The notes beneath the pieces were generated by a model, which was given only the letters and a program-made list of their open reading frames with translations, was not told the DNA's origin and did not search any database. Positions 1 to 7,943 of a stretch of DNA of 64,000 nt are shown piece by piece. Made by a program: the position numbers and the translations under genes. Within the stretch, counting starts at the first letter, position 1, and each line of letters opens with the position of its first letter. Location: assembly GCA_040219935.1 (NCBI GenBank), contig JAVJUA010000055.1:119042-183041 (forward strand), given 5' to 3'. Source of the stretch: UBA7803 sp040219935 (GTDB taxonomy: Bacteria; Pseudomonadota; Gammaproteobacteria; Pseudomonadales; Azotimanducaceae).

Positions 1-2
1 TG

Positions 3-1412
3 CCGGCGGAGCAGTACTACTCGAAGGCGTTCCACGATCTCGAGGTCGAGAAGGTGTGGAAGCGGGTGTGGCAGATGGCCTGCCACGAAGACGACATTCC
101 GGAAGTCGGCGACTACACCCTCTACGACATCGCGCACCTGTCGTTTCTGGTGGTGCGAACGGGAGAGGACGAGTTCAAGGCGTATCACAACGCCTGCCTG
201 CATCGGGGCCGGCAGCTCAAGCAGCACGGCGGTAAGCGCGCCCGGGAGTTCCGCTGCGCCTTCCACGGCTGGGCCTGGAACACCGACGGCTCCCTGAAGG
301 AGGTGCCGTGCCACTGGGACTTCCCCACCGTGACCGCGGAAGAATACGGCCTGCCGGCGGTGAAGGTTGGCCGCTGGGGCGGCTTCGTGTTCATCAACCC
401 GGACGACAACGCCGAGCCGCTGGAAGCCTTTCTCGGCAACCTGTCGGAGCAGTTTCCGAACCTGCCCTACGAGCGGCGCCACAAGGTGGCGCACGTGCAC
501 AAGGTGCTGCGCTGCAACTGGAAGATCGCCCAGGAGGCGTTCAGCGAGGCGTATCACGTTATCGCCACGCATCCGACGATTCTGGAATCCATCGGCGACG
601 CCAACACCCAGTACGACGTGTTCGGCAACTACTCCCGGGCCATGTCGCCGAACCTGGTGAAGAGCCCCCACGTGGATCGTGACTGGGGCCATCTGGAGGG
701 CGCGCGGATGTACACCCGGCTGCGCCACGCGCTCACCGGCCACGTCTACGAGATGGGCAATGACGGTCTGGTGCATGTCACCAACCACAAGGGCGAGGTC
801 AGCAAGTTCAACAGCGACGCCACCTGGGTGGAGGGGCCGTTGACCCACGCCGATCCCAACATGGTCAACTGGGTCGGCGGCAAGCAGCTTCCCGGGGCCA
901 ACGTGGTGCCGCTGAACCCGCCGCCCAAGGTGCCCAGGGGCAAGAACCTGCGTCAGGTGGCTGCTGAGCCGGTGCGGGCGTCGTTCCGCCGCGTGCTGGG
1001 CGATCTCATGGATCAGGTGAGCGACGCCGAGTTGCTCGACTCGATCTACCTGACCGTGTTTCCCAATTTTCACCCCTGGGGCTCGTTCAACCAGATCGTC
1101 TACCGGTTCCGGCCCAACGGCGACAACCCGGAGGAGTGCATCATGGAGTGCATGTACCTGGCGCCGACGCCGCCCGGCGAGAAGCGGCCGCCGGCGGCGC
1201 CCGTTCACCATCTGGGGCCCGACGACGACTGGGTGGATGCGCCGGAGTTGGGTATGCTCGCCAAGGTGTTCAACCAGGACGTGGTGAACATGCCGGAGAT
1301 GCAGCGCGGCTTGAAGACCCTGAAGCGGCCGGAGATCATCTTCGCCAACTACGGCGAGACCAAGCCCCGGCACTTCCACAAGCTGCTGGATGAATGGATC
1401 GCGAAGCCCTGA
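3..1412 (+). CDS. Rieske non-haem iron ring-hydroxylating oxygenase, alpha subunit (5' end outside window)
   Basis: This is the large subunit of a Rieske-type oxygenase, which uses O2 and electrons from a reductase to hydroxylate a ring or demethylate a substrate. The frame is open to the left edge, and its first residues match the conserved segment before the Rieske domain of the paralogue at 31209-32747, so the true start lies outside. In the visible 469 residues the Rieske cluster ligands are C65, H67 (CLHRG) and C85, H88 (CAFHG). The mononuclear iron ligands are H185 and H190 (AYHVIATH), with a late Asp in FNQDVVNMPE. A GTG at 54 could be mistaken for the start but would delete a conserved stretch. 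It ends 14 bases before a truncated haemoglobin gene. The substrate is unknown. Confidence 0.93.
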   Translation, partial: PAEQYYSKAFHDLEVEKVWKRVWQMACHEDDIPEVGDYTLYDIAHLSFLVVRTGEDEFKAYHNACLHRGRQLKQHGGKRAREFRCAFHGWAWNTDGSLKEVPCHWDFPTVTAEEYGLPAVKVGRWGGFVFINPDDNAEPLEAFLGNLSEQFPNLPYERRHKVAHVHKVLRCNWKIAQEAFSEAYHVIATHPTILESIGDANTQYDVFGNYSRAMSPNLVKSPHVDRDWGHLEGARMYTRLRHALTGHVYEMGNDGLVHVTNHKGEVSKFNSDATWVEGPLTHADPNMVNWVGGKQLPGANVVPLNPPPKVPRGKNLRQVAAEPVRASFRRVLGDLMDQVSDAELLDSIYLTVFPNFHPWGSFNQIVYRFRPNGDNPEECIMECMYLAPTPPGEKRPPAAPVHHLGPDDDWVDAPELGMLAKVFNQDVVNMPEMQRGLKTLKRPEIIFANYGETKPRHFHKLLDEWIAKP

Positions 1413-1426
1413 CCATCGGAGGTTCC

Positions 1427-1849
1427 ATGGCCCAGACCCCCTACGAGATCCTCGGCGCGGACGGCGTGCGCAGGCTCGCGGACGCCTTCTACGAGGCCAT
1501 GGACAGCCTTCCGCAGGCAGCGGACATCCGCGCCATGCACGCGGCGAACCTGGACGACATCAAGCGCAAGCTGGCGGCCTATCTCACCGGCTGGATGGGC
1601 GGTCCGCCCGTCTATCTGGCGCTGACCGGCACGGTGTGCCTGACCGACCCGCACGCTCCGTACCACATCGGCCCGAAGGAACGCGATCAGTGGCTGCTGT
1701 GCATGGACCAGGCGCTCGAGCGCATTGGCGCCAGCGAAGAGCTGAAGGCCATGCTCAAAGATCCCTTGTTTCGGGTCGCCGAGACGGTGCGCAATCAGGA
1801 ATCATCCGAGCGCAGGCCCAGAGACCCCAACATCATCGCCGTGGGTTGA
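1427..1849 (+). CDS. Group II truncated haemoglobin (trHbO-like)
   Basis: This 140-residue protein is a 2-over-2 globin that binds haem and O2 or NO in the cytoplasm. It shows FY at 21-22 (B9-B10), the proximal His at H76 within PHAPYHIGP, and the Trp of the ERDQW motif (W89, G8), which marks group II. The ATG at 1427 is chosen because GGAGG lies at 1418-1422. An earlier in-frame ATG at 1394 lies inside the preceding oxygenase gene. The 14-base gap after the Rieske gene suggests co-transcription and perhaps a role in O2 supply or protection from reactive species near the oxygenase. That role is inference; the family assignment is firm. Confidence 0.88.
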   Translation: MAQTPYEILGADGVRRLADAFYEAMDSLPQAADIRAMHAANLDDIKRKLAAYLTGWMGGPPVYLALTGTVCLTDPHAPYHIGPKERDQWLLCMDQALERIGASEELKAMLKDPLFRVAETVRNQESSERRPRDPNIIAVG

Positions 1850-1868
1850 GACCCGCCCGGGCGGTCGC

Positions 1869-1886
1869 CCTGTCGAATCCGACAGG
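1869..1886. repeat. Inverted repeat upstream of the TonB receptor
   Basis: A perfect 7-bp inverted repeat, CCTGTCG-AATC-CGACAGG, lies 20 bases after the globin stop and about 170 bases before the receptor start. No T-run follows it, so it is not a standard intrinsic terminator. It may be an operator or an RNA hairpin between the two transcription units. Confidence 0.35.
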
Positions 1887-2054
1887 AGTCGCCGGGCCGC
1901 CGGCTGGGTACAATCCGGTCGGCACCGGACAGGGTCTACCACCAGGGGTCCGGGATGTTGCCACCGGCTACGTAACTGGTGGTGCATTCTCGTAGCGTAG
2001 TTCGAAGGCCATACAGGTCTTCGCCGCGATCGAAAATTAGAGGGGAATCTACAG

Positions 2055-4556
2055 ATGTCTACTTCAGGAACCTCCTTGGGGAGGAAGACGGCCGCGTTTG
2101 CTGTGCTGACAGCGGCGCTGGTGCCGGCGGCAGTGTCTCAGGCCGCGATCGAAGAGATCGTGGTGACCGCCCGAGCGGTCGAAGAGTCGGTACGGGACAT
2201 TCCCGTGGCGATCACGGCGGTGTCGGAAGACCGGATGAACAAGTTCGGCCTCGAGAGCATGACCGATCTGGAAGCCCTGACGCCGCAGCTATCGGTGTTC
2301 CGGGCGGGCAACGGCAGCGCCGCGTCGGTGCAGATCCGCGGCATCGGCTCGACCACCACCAGCATCGGCATCGAGCAGTCGGTGGCGATCATGATCGACG
2401 GCGTCTACTACCCGCAGGGCCGGGCCATCAACGAGGGCCTGTTCGACACCAGTCAGGTGGCGGTGCTGAAGGGCCCGCAGGCGCTCTACTTCGGCAAGAA
2501 CGCCACCGCCGGCGTGGTCTCGGTGATGACCAACAACCCCACCGACGAGTTCGAAGCCAGCGTGCGCTTCAACAACGAGTTCGAAACCAAGGACCGCACC
2601 GTCGAAGGTGTCATTTCCGTGCCGGTGAACGAGAAGCTGGGCGTGCGCCTGGCCGTGCAGGCCTCGGACATGAAAGAGGGCTGGATCGAGAACAACGCGG
2701 CCCCCGGTGGCGACTTCTACAACACCGTCGATGCCGCAACCTTCACGCCGCAGGCATTCTTCAATCCGACCGCGGGCAAGTACTGGCCCCAGGAAGAAAC
2801 CCTGTTCGCCCGGCTGACGGTGGCCGGCGATCTGTCGGAGCGCTTCAGCTACAACGTCAAGGTGAACTACGCCGAGTTCGAGCAGGGCACGCCCAGCGGC
2901 GCCCTGGAGCTGTTCGACTGCAGCACCCTGAGCGGCATTGCTCACACCAGCGCGCTGGTGTCGCCGCAGCCCCCGGGCCGGCAGACGCCGCTGCGCCAGC
3001 CTGTGGCCCTGCCTACGGTAGACTGCAGCCCTGACGGCCGCCGCGGCTACAACAACGTGCCCCCCGAGATCGCCCGTACCAACAAGCTGCTGAATCAGTT
3101 CGGCGGCCCGGACGGCGACTACTACGAGTCTTACTCCATCACCAGCACCTTCGATTGGGCTTTTGATCAGTTCGACCTTCAGGCCGTGCTCAACTACCAC
3201 GACCAGGAAGCCAAGTGGGTGGGCGACCAGGACGCCACCGCGGTCACCGCGATCTTCGCCGGCGAGCGCAACACGTTCGACAACCTGTCGGGCGAGTTCC
3301 GCGCCGTGACCCGGTTCGCGCAGCCGGTCAACTTCGTGCTGGGCGCATATCTGCAGGCGACCGACCGCTACTTTAATCAGGTGGTCAACTTCGCCGGCGC
3401 GCGCAACACGGCCGCCAACCCCAACGACGAGTTCACCGCCTACGACAAGATCTCGGAAACCGAGGGCGAGACCCGGTCTGTCTACGCCGAGGTGATCTGG
3501 GACATCAACGACGCCTGGCAGCTGACGACCGGCGGACGCTACATCCACGAGACCAAGGACTCGTTCTTCATCCAGCCCTATGTGAACCCGTTCTTCACCG
3601 GCCTGTTCACGCTGTACGATCCCGCCAACCCGGCCACGCGCGCGGTCGCGGACCAGACCTTCGAAGACTTCATTCCGGAAGCGACCCTGCGCTGGCAGGC
3701 CCGCGAGAACGTGACCCTGTACGCGGCTTACAAGGAAGGCTTCAAGTCCGGCGGCTTCTCCAACAGCGCCATCCTCAGCAACCTGTCGCCGCCGGGCTTC
3801 TTCGACTTCATCTTCGATCCCGAAGAGGTGAAGGGCGGCGAGGTCGGCGTCAAGGCGCTGCTGGCCGACGGCACCCTGCAGGCATCGTTCGAGGTGTTCT
3901 ACTACGACTTCTCCGATCTGCAGGTGGACTTCTTCAACTCCGCGCAGTTCGCCTACGTGACCACCAACGCCGGTGGCTCGGAGACCGAAGGCGCCGAGCT
4001 GCAGCTCGACTGGGCGACGCCGGTGGAAGGCCTGACGCTGTCCGGCTCGATCGGCTACCTGCGCTCCACCTTCACCGACTTCGAGAGCTTCTGCTACACC
4101 GGCCAGACGCCGGCCGCCGGCTGCACGCTGCCGCCGCCGCCCGCAGGTGAAACCGCCGCGTTCCAGAACCTCGACGGTAACGATCGGCCCAACGCGCCGA
4201 AGTGGAGCGGCTTCCTGATGTTCGACTACGAGCGTCAGATCGGTTCCAACCTGGTGCTCGGCATCACCGGCAACATGCAGTTCAAGAGCAAGCTGGGCCT
4301 CATCGCCACCGATCCGGAAGCGTTGCAGTCGGGCTACGAGACCTATGATGCCAACATCCGGCTCGCTACCACCGACGGCAAGTGGCAGCTGGCCTTCATC
4401 GGCAAGAACCTGACCGACAAGTACGCGTTCCGCAGCGCCGGCGCCGTGCCGGGCACCGGCGGCAACACGGGCACCGCGGAAGGGTTCCGTTCCGACCTGC
4501 AGGGTGTGGCCATCCGCCCCCGTCAGTACGAGCTCGAGCTGACCTGGCGGTACTGA
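2055..4556 (+). CDS. TonB-dependent outer-membrane receptor
   Basis: This 833-residue receptor should import a large or scarce substrate across the outer membrane using TonB energy. It has a signal peptide of about 30 residues ending near VSQA, a TonB-box-like EEIVVTA, a plug domain (roughly residues 45-160, with PVAITAV and the QIRGIGS region), and a long beta barrel ending in the aromatic C-terminus TWRY. AGGGG at 2040-2044 supports the ATG. It follows the Rieske-globin pair after 205 bases and is closed by a strong terminator. The family resembles receptors near aromatic or terpenoid oxygenase genes rather than classical siderophore receptors, but the ligand cannot be read from the sequence. 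Confidence 0.93.
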   Translation: MSTSGTSLGRKTAAFAVLTAALVPAAVSQAAIEEIVVTARAVEESVRDIPVAITAVSEDRMNKFGLESMTDLEALTPQLSVFRAGNGSAASVQIRGIGSTTTSIGIEQSVAIMIDGVYYPQGRAINEGLFDTSQVAVLKGPQALYFGKNATAGVVSVMTNNPTDEFEASVRFNNEFETKDRTVEGVISVPVNEKLGVRLAVQASDMKEGWIENNAAPGGDFYNTVDAATFTPQAFFNPTAGKYWPQEETLFARLTVAGDLSERFSYNVKVNYAEFEQGTPSGALELFDCSTLSGIAHTSALVSPQPPGRQTPLRQPVALPTVDCSPDGRRGYNNVPPEIARTNKLLNQFGGPDGDYYESYSITSTFDWAFDQFDLQAVLNYHDQEAKWVGDQDATAVTAIFAGERNTFDNLSGEFRAVTRFAQPVNFVLGAYLQATDRYFNQVVNFAGARNTAANPNDEFTAYDKISETEGETRSVYAEVIWDINDAWQLTTGGRYIHETKDSFFIQPYVNPFFTGLFTLYDPANPATRAVADQTFEDFIPEATLRWQARENVTLYAAYKEGFKSGGFSNSAILSNLSPPGFFDFIFDPEEVKGGEVGVKALLADGTLQASFEVFYYDFSDLQVDFFNSAQFAYVTTNAGGSETEGAELQLDWATPVEGLTLSGSIGYLRSTFTDFESFCYTGQTPAAGCTLPPPPAGETAAFQNLDGNDRPNAPKWSGFLMFDYERQIGSNLVLGITGNMQFKSKLGLIATDPEALQSGYETYDANIRLATTDGKWQLAFIGKNLTDKYAFRSAGAVPGTGGNTGTAEGFRSDLQGVAIRPRQYELELTWRY

Positions 4557-4568
4557 TCGCCTGAGACC

Positions 4569-4593
4569 ACGGGGCCCGCGTCGCGGGCCCCGT
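4569..4593. terminator. Bidirectional hairpin terminator
   Basis: An 11-bp perfect stem (ACGGGGCCCGC paired with GCGGGCCCCGT) with a 3-base loop, followed by TT, lies between the convergent TonB receptor gene and the cytochrome c gene. The symmetry and position suggest that it ends transcription from both sides. Confidence 0.85.
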
Positions 4594-4600
4594 TCCCCAT

Positions 4601-5065
4601 TCAGTAGTCCGTCAGGCCATGGGCGGTCCAGATACGCGCGCGCTCGCGCAGCGGGTCGGCCAGCACGTTGGCCCGAGCCTCCGCCACCTCGTCCGCACTG
4701 AGCGGCGCCGCGCCTGCCGGCACGGTGTCGCCATTGAATTCCGTCAGCATCCAGTTCAGCACCGCGGCGAGCCCGGCGTCGGACAGCGGCGCCTGGGATG
4801 CGCCCGGCACCCGGGCCAGGTAGCGGCGGCCGTCGGGATAAGCGAGCAGGCGGCCCAGGTTGCCGCGCAGCGTCGGCACCTCGGGCGGGGCACCTCGGCC
4901 GTCCGGCAGGTGGCAGCCGCCGCAGTGCAGCAGGTACTCGGCACGGGCGTCGGCAGCGGACGGCGCGGCAGACCCGGTCTCCGCGCTTGTTGCCCCACCG
5001 CTCAGGGCGAGGCCCAGCCCGGTGGCTGTCACCCAGGCGACGACCGCCGGCGCGCGCCGGCTCAT
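4601..5065 (-). CDS. Monohaem cytochrome c of the TTQ amine dehydrogenase operon
   Basis: This 154-residue secreted protein has an N-terminal signal peptide (to about ATSA) and one haem c attachment site, CGGCH (C48, C51, H52). A later Met in NWMLTEF is a candidate sixth ligand. It is the last gene of the amine dehydrogenase operon, and its ATG overlaps the stop of the light-chain gene as ATGA. From memory, the aromatic amine dehydrogenase cluster of Alcaligenes also carries a small cytochrome c gene after its light-chain gene. A role as periplasmic electron carrier from the dehydrogenase, or in cofactor maturation, is therefore likely but not shown. Confidence 0.85.
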   Translation of the reverse strand: MSRRAPAVVAWVTATGLGLALSGGATSAETGSAAPSAADARAEYLLHCGGCHLPDGRGAPPEVPTLRGNLGRLLAYPDGRRYLARVPGASQAPLSDAGLAAVLNWMLTEFNGDTVPAGAAPLSADEVAEARANVLADPLRERARIWTAHGLTDY

Positions 5066-5601
5066 GCCTCGCTCGCCGTCCCCAGCACCACAGCGACCGT
5101 GCAGTGGTAGGCGTGGCTCTTGGTGCCGAAGCACCACAGGATGTCGTTGCTCTTGGACGGGAAGTAGACCGGCTTGTCGCGCTCGGTGCGGTGGCACGAG
5201 CAGCGCTGGCAGACGGCCTTGCCGCAGCAGTCGTTGTAGGAGATGAGGTAGTCCTTGTCGTCGGCGGGGTTGTGGCAGGTGCCCACCCAGGTGATGGGTG
5301 AGGGCTCCGCACCGGGTGGGCAGCTGCTCATGGTACCGCCGCAGCAGGCGCACAGGGTGCCGCCCAGGGCGCAGTAGCGCCAGTACTCGCAGCTCTGCGG
5401 GTCGCCGATCTCCGTCAGGCCCTCGGCCGCCAGCGCGCGGGACACCGGCAGCAGCGGCAGCCACGCCGAGCCTACCAGCAGCGCGCCCATGCGGCCTAGA
5501 AAGCCGCGGCGGGACGTGTGCCGCGCCACCTGCCGGGTGCCCGTGCCGATGTGGCGATCCAGGCGCTGCAGGGCGTCCTGGAAACGGAATCGTCGATTCA
5601 T
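5062..5601 (-). CDS. mauA: TTQ amine dehydrogenase, light (beta) chain
   Basis: This 179-residue protein is the small catalytic subunit of methylamine or aralkylamine dehydrogenase, which deaminates primary amines in the periplasm. It has a twin-arginine signal (SRRGFLG, residues 30-36) with a hydrophobic stretch to about residue 59. The mature part has 14 cysteines, as expected for the multiply disulfide-bonded light chain. The two Trp that form tryptophan tryptophylquinone fit W105 (ITWVGTC) and W156 (ILWCFG). The Asp before the CC pair (YNDCCGK, D124) is kept. The position matching the other active-site Asp of the Paracoccus protein reads CALGG, with Gly at residue 80. It overlaps mauD upstream and the cytochrome gene downstream by 4 bases each. 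The amine substrate is not determined. Confidence 0.92.
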   Translation of the reverse strand: MNRRFRFQDALQRLDRHIGTGTRQVARHTSRRGFLGRMGALLVGSAWLPLLPVSRALAAEGLTEIGDPQSCEYWRYCALGGTLCACCGGTMSSCPPGAEPSPITWVGTCHNPADDKDYLISYNDCCGKAVCQRCSCHRTERDKPVYFPSKSNDILWCFGTKSHAYHCTVAVVLGTASEA

Positions 5602-6194
5602 GGCCGCTCCTCCATGGCGAGGTAGTGCTGCAGGGTGGGTATGCCGGTGCGCATGGCCTCGAGCAGGCTTTCCAGATGCTCGCGGGTGTTGACCAGGCCG
5701 CGGGCGGCCAGCGTGCCGTCGGCGCCGATCAGCACCGCGAACGGCAGCCGGCTGACGCCGAAGCGCATGCCCAGCGCCTGGGACAGCAGGTACGGATAGC
5801 GGTCGATCGCAAGCTCCGCGGCGTAACGGGCATGCGCCTCCGCGGCGCCGCCGTCGCTGGCGAACAGCAGGCGCAGCCGCTCGCGCCGGGCCACCGACCG
5901 CGCCACCGGCACCAGCTCGCGGCACACGGGGCAGGTTGGTGAGGTGAACAGCAGCAGGGTGGCACGGCCGTCCGCCGCGCTGCCGCCAACGGTCACCGGC
6001 TGGCCGCCGAGGTCGGTGTGGTTTTGCGCTGCGACCGCTTCGCCTACCGCGGGGCCGGTGGTGGGCGCCAGCGCGCCGGCCGGCGCGATGCGCTCGTGCA
6101 GCAGGCCCACCTGGCGGGCCAGTGCCAGCACCACCAGCGCCAGCACCACGACCAGCATCCACAGCATCACGTTGGAGACCCAAAGCAGCGTCAT
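5598..6194 (-). CDS. mauD: MauD-like thiol-disulfide protein for light-chain maturation
   Basis: This 198-residue protein has one N-terminal membrane helix (about residues 8-26) and a thioredoxin-like periplasmic domain with the redox motif CPVC (C88, C91) in TSPTCPVCR. MauD proteins are needed to form the disulfides of the amine dehydrogenase light chain. Start and stop overlap mauE and the light-chain gene as ATGA, so the genes are translationally coupled. The cis-Pro region is SRLPFAVLI. The assignment rests on both the domain and the operon position. Confidence 0.9.
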   Translation of the reverse strand: MTLLWVSNVMLWMLVVVLALVVLALARQVGLLHERIAPAGALAPTTGPAVGEAVAAQNHTDLGGQPVTVGGSAADGRATLLLFTSPTCPVCRELVPVARSVARRERLRLLFASDGGAAEAHARYAAELAIDRYPYLLSQALGMRFGVSRLPFAVLIGADGTLAARGLVNTREHLESLLEAMRTGIPTLQHYLAMEERP

Positions 6195-6742
6195 CGCCCC
6201 GGCTCCGCTCGCCAGGCGCGCATGGCCGCGGCGTTGCCCATGAGCTGCTGCCCGGCGAGATAGATCAAGAGCAGCGCCACCGCGGCGACGGTGGCCACGG
6301 CGTGATCGGCCCAATCCGGTACCCGGGCGGTGAGCGGCAGCGCGGGCAGCAGCGCCAGCGCCGCCAGCACGCCGTTGCGGATGACCAGGGACCATGACAG
6401 TCGGTCGCCGGCGTGGGCGGCACCGAACACGCAGCCGCAGCTCACCTCACGGCGCCCGCGCACCAGGTTGGCCGCCATGGCGCCGGCGTAGCCGATGAAC
6501 AGCACCGCGCTGGCGGCCGCCGTCCAGAGCGGCAGCCAGCGGCTCAGCCAGCCGACGGCCAGGGCCAGCTCGATCAGGCCTATGCCGATGCCGGCCGCGG
6601 CGATGCTGGATGGCGGCAGCATACGGTAGTCGGCGAGCACGGCTCGAAACCGGATGACGTTGGCCAGCTTGTCGTAGGCGCCGGCGCCGAACAGCACGGC
6701 GAAGGCCAGGGACAGCGCGGCGGCGACGACCGGGTCGAGCAT
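6191..6742 (-). CDS. mauE: MauE-like membrane protein
   Basis: This 183-residue protein has four to five hydrophobic segments and a conserved VSCGCVFG pair of cysteines (around residues 100-105), typical of MauE and DoxX-like proteins. MauE acts with MauD in making or stabilising the amine dehydrogenase light chain. It begins one base after the heavy-chain stop and overlaps mauD by 4 bases. The hydrophobic N-terminus starts directly at the chosen ATG. Confidence 0.88.
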   Translation of the reverse strand: MLDPVVAAALSLAFAVLFGAGAYDKLANVIRFRAVLADYRMLPPSSIAAAGIGIGLIELALAVGWLSRWLPLWTAAASAVLFIGYAGAMAANLVRGRREVSCGCVFGAAHAGDRLSWSLVIRNGVLAALALLPALPLTARVPDWADHAVATVAAVALLLIYLAGQQLMGNAAAMRAWRAEPGR

Positions 6743-6743
6743 G

Positions 6744-7868
6744 CTAAAAGCCCTGCAGGGTCAGCGCATCCACGCCCGGCTCCGCAATGCTTCGCAGCAG
6801 CCGGGTGCTGCGCAGATCGTACACGTGCAGCGGGCCGCCGCGCTCCGCGGCCACCAGCAGCGGATCGGCCGTGGGCGTGATGTGCACGCCCATGGTCGGC
6901 CCCGGCAGCGTGATGCGGGCGATGCGGCGCTGGGCCTGACGGTCGATGACCCAGGCTTCGGTGCCAGGCTCCTCGTGGGTGTCGATCTCGCCGACATGGG
7001 CGAGCACCACCATCAGGTCGAGGCCGGCGTGGTGGGCCATGAGCTGGGCGCCACCGATGCGCCAGCCCGCTTCCCGGTCGGCATCGTCGAGCAGCGACCA
7101 GGGCTCGCCCACCACGATGTCGTTGCCACGCACGGTCACCTCGAAGACGTTGCCCTCGTAGGAAGCCAGCAGCCATCCCTGCGGGACAGCCACGGGCCGG
7201 TCGAACACCGGGTCGGTCTCGACGTCGAAGAACGGGGCGCTGCGCAGGCGCGCCGCCTCCTGACCGCTGCGGTCGAGGCGCAGGAGCTGCAGGGTGCCGT
7301 CGCCGCAGAGCATGAGGAAGGCACGGTCGGGGCTGGGCAGCAGCAGCGCGCAACCCGGGGTGGAGATCTCGCCGACGAAGCGGCGCGTCTCGATGTCGAC
7401 GATGCTCACCGATTGGGCGGGGGTCATGTTGAACACCGCCAGGTGCCGGTCATCGTCGAGCAGAGCGATGTAGTGGCGAAACGGCAGCACGGCAGCGATC
7501 TTCGCAGGCAGCTCGATCTCGTGCACCGGCGCCAGGGTGTCGCCGGCGTACACCGTCAGCACGTCGCTGCGATCGCCGCGAACACCTCGGCTGTAGTACG
7601 TCTCGGCCGCGTAGATCTCGCCACGGCGCGGGTTGGGCAGTACCGCCGGTGTCCATGGGGTGAGCGACAGCAGCCCCAGCATCTCACCGGTGGCGGCGTC
7701 GAACAGATTGGCCGAGCCGTCGATGCCCTTGGCGAAGAACCAGGTGGGTCGGGGCGCGTCCAGCGTGGTGATGCCGACGGACTCCGGGGCGATGTCCGCC
7801 TGGACGGACGTTGCCGGCGAGAGGAAGATCAGCCACGCCAAGCAGATCCTGAAGACGCCTGCGTTCAT
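6744..7868 (-). CDS. mauB: TTQ amine dehydrogenase, heavy (alpha) chain
   Basis: This 374-residue protein has a signal peptide (cleavage near SVQA) and repeats typical of a seven-bladed propeller, including YAAETYYSRG, LLLPSPDRAFLML and the C-terminal LLVAAERGGPLHVYDL. It is the structural subunit that holds the light chain and docks a blue copper protein or cytochrome. It is the first gene of the order heavy chain-mauE-mauD-light chain-cytochrome c, which matches the aau order I recall for aralkylamine dehydrogenase. No mauG, mauC (amicyanin) or azurin gene is present nearby. Confidence 0.9.
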   Translation of the reverse strand: MNAGVFRICLAWLIFLSPATSVQADIAPESVGITTLDAPRPTWFFAKGIDGSANLFDAATGEMLGLLSLTPWTPAVLPNPRRGEIYAAETYYSRGVRGDRSDVLTVYAGDTLAPVHEIELPAKIAAVLPFRHYIALLDDDRHLAVFNMTPAQSVSIVDIETRRFVGEISTPGCALLLPSPDRAFLMLCGDGTLQLLRLDRSGQEAARLRSAPFFDVETDPVFDRPVAVPQGWLLASYEGNVFEVTVRGNDIVVGEPWSLLDDADREAGWRIGGAQLMAHHAGLDLMVVLAHVGEIDTHEEPGTEAWVIDRQAQRRIARITLPGPTMGVHITPTADPLLVAAERGGPLHVYDLRSTRLLRSIAEPGVDALTLQGF

Positions 7869-7943
7869 CCCCGCCCCCCGACGCTGATGCCCAAGGCTCA
7901 GATTCTAACGCCGGCGCGTTCCCGTTCGCTACGACTCAGCACA

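Noticed and set aside
2289..5312. Very long open frame on the - strand across the first TonB receptor (about 1000 codons)
   Set aside because: Its composition is Arg/Ala/Gly/Val-rich without domains, and the + strand frame encodes a clear receptor. High G+C removes stop codons by chance.
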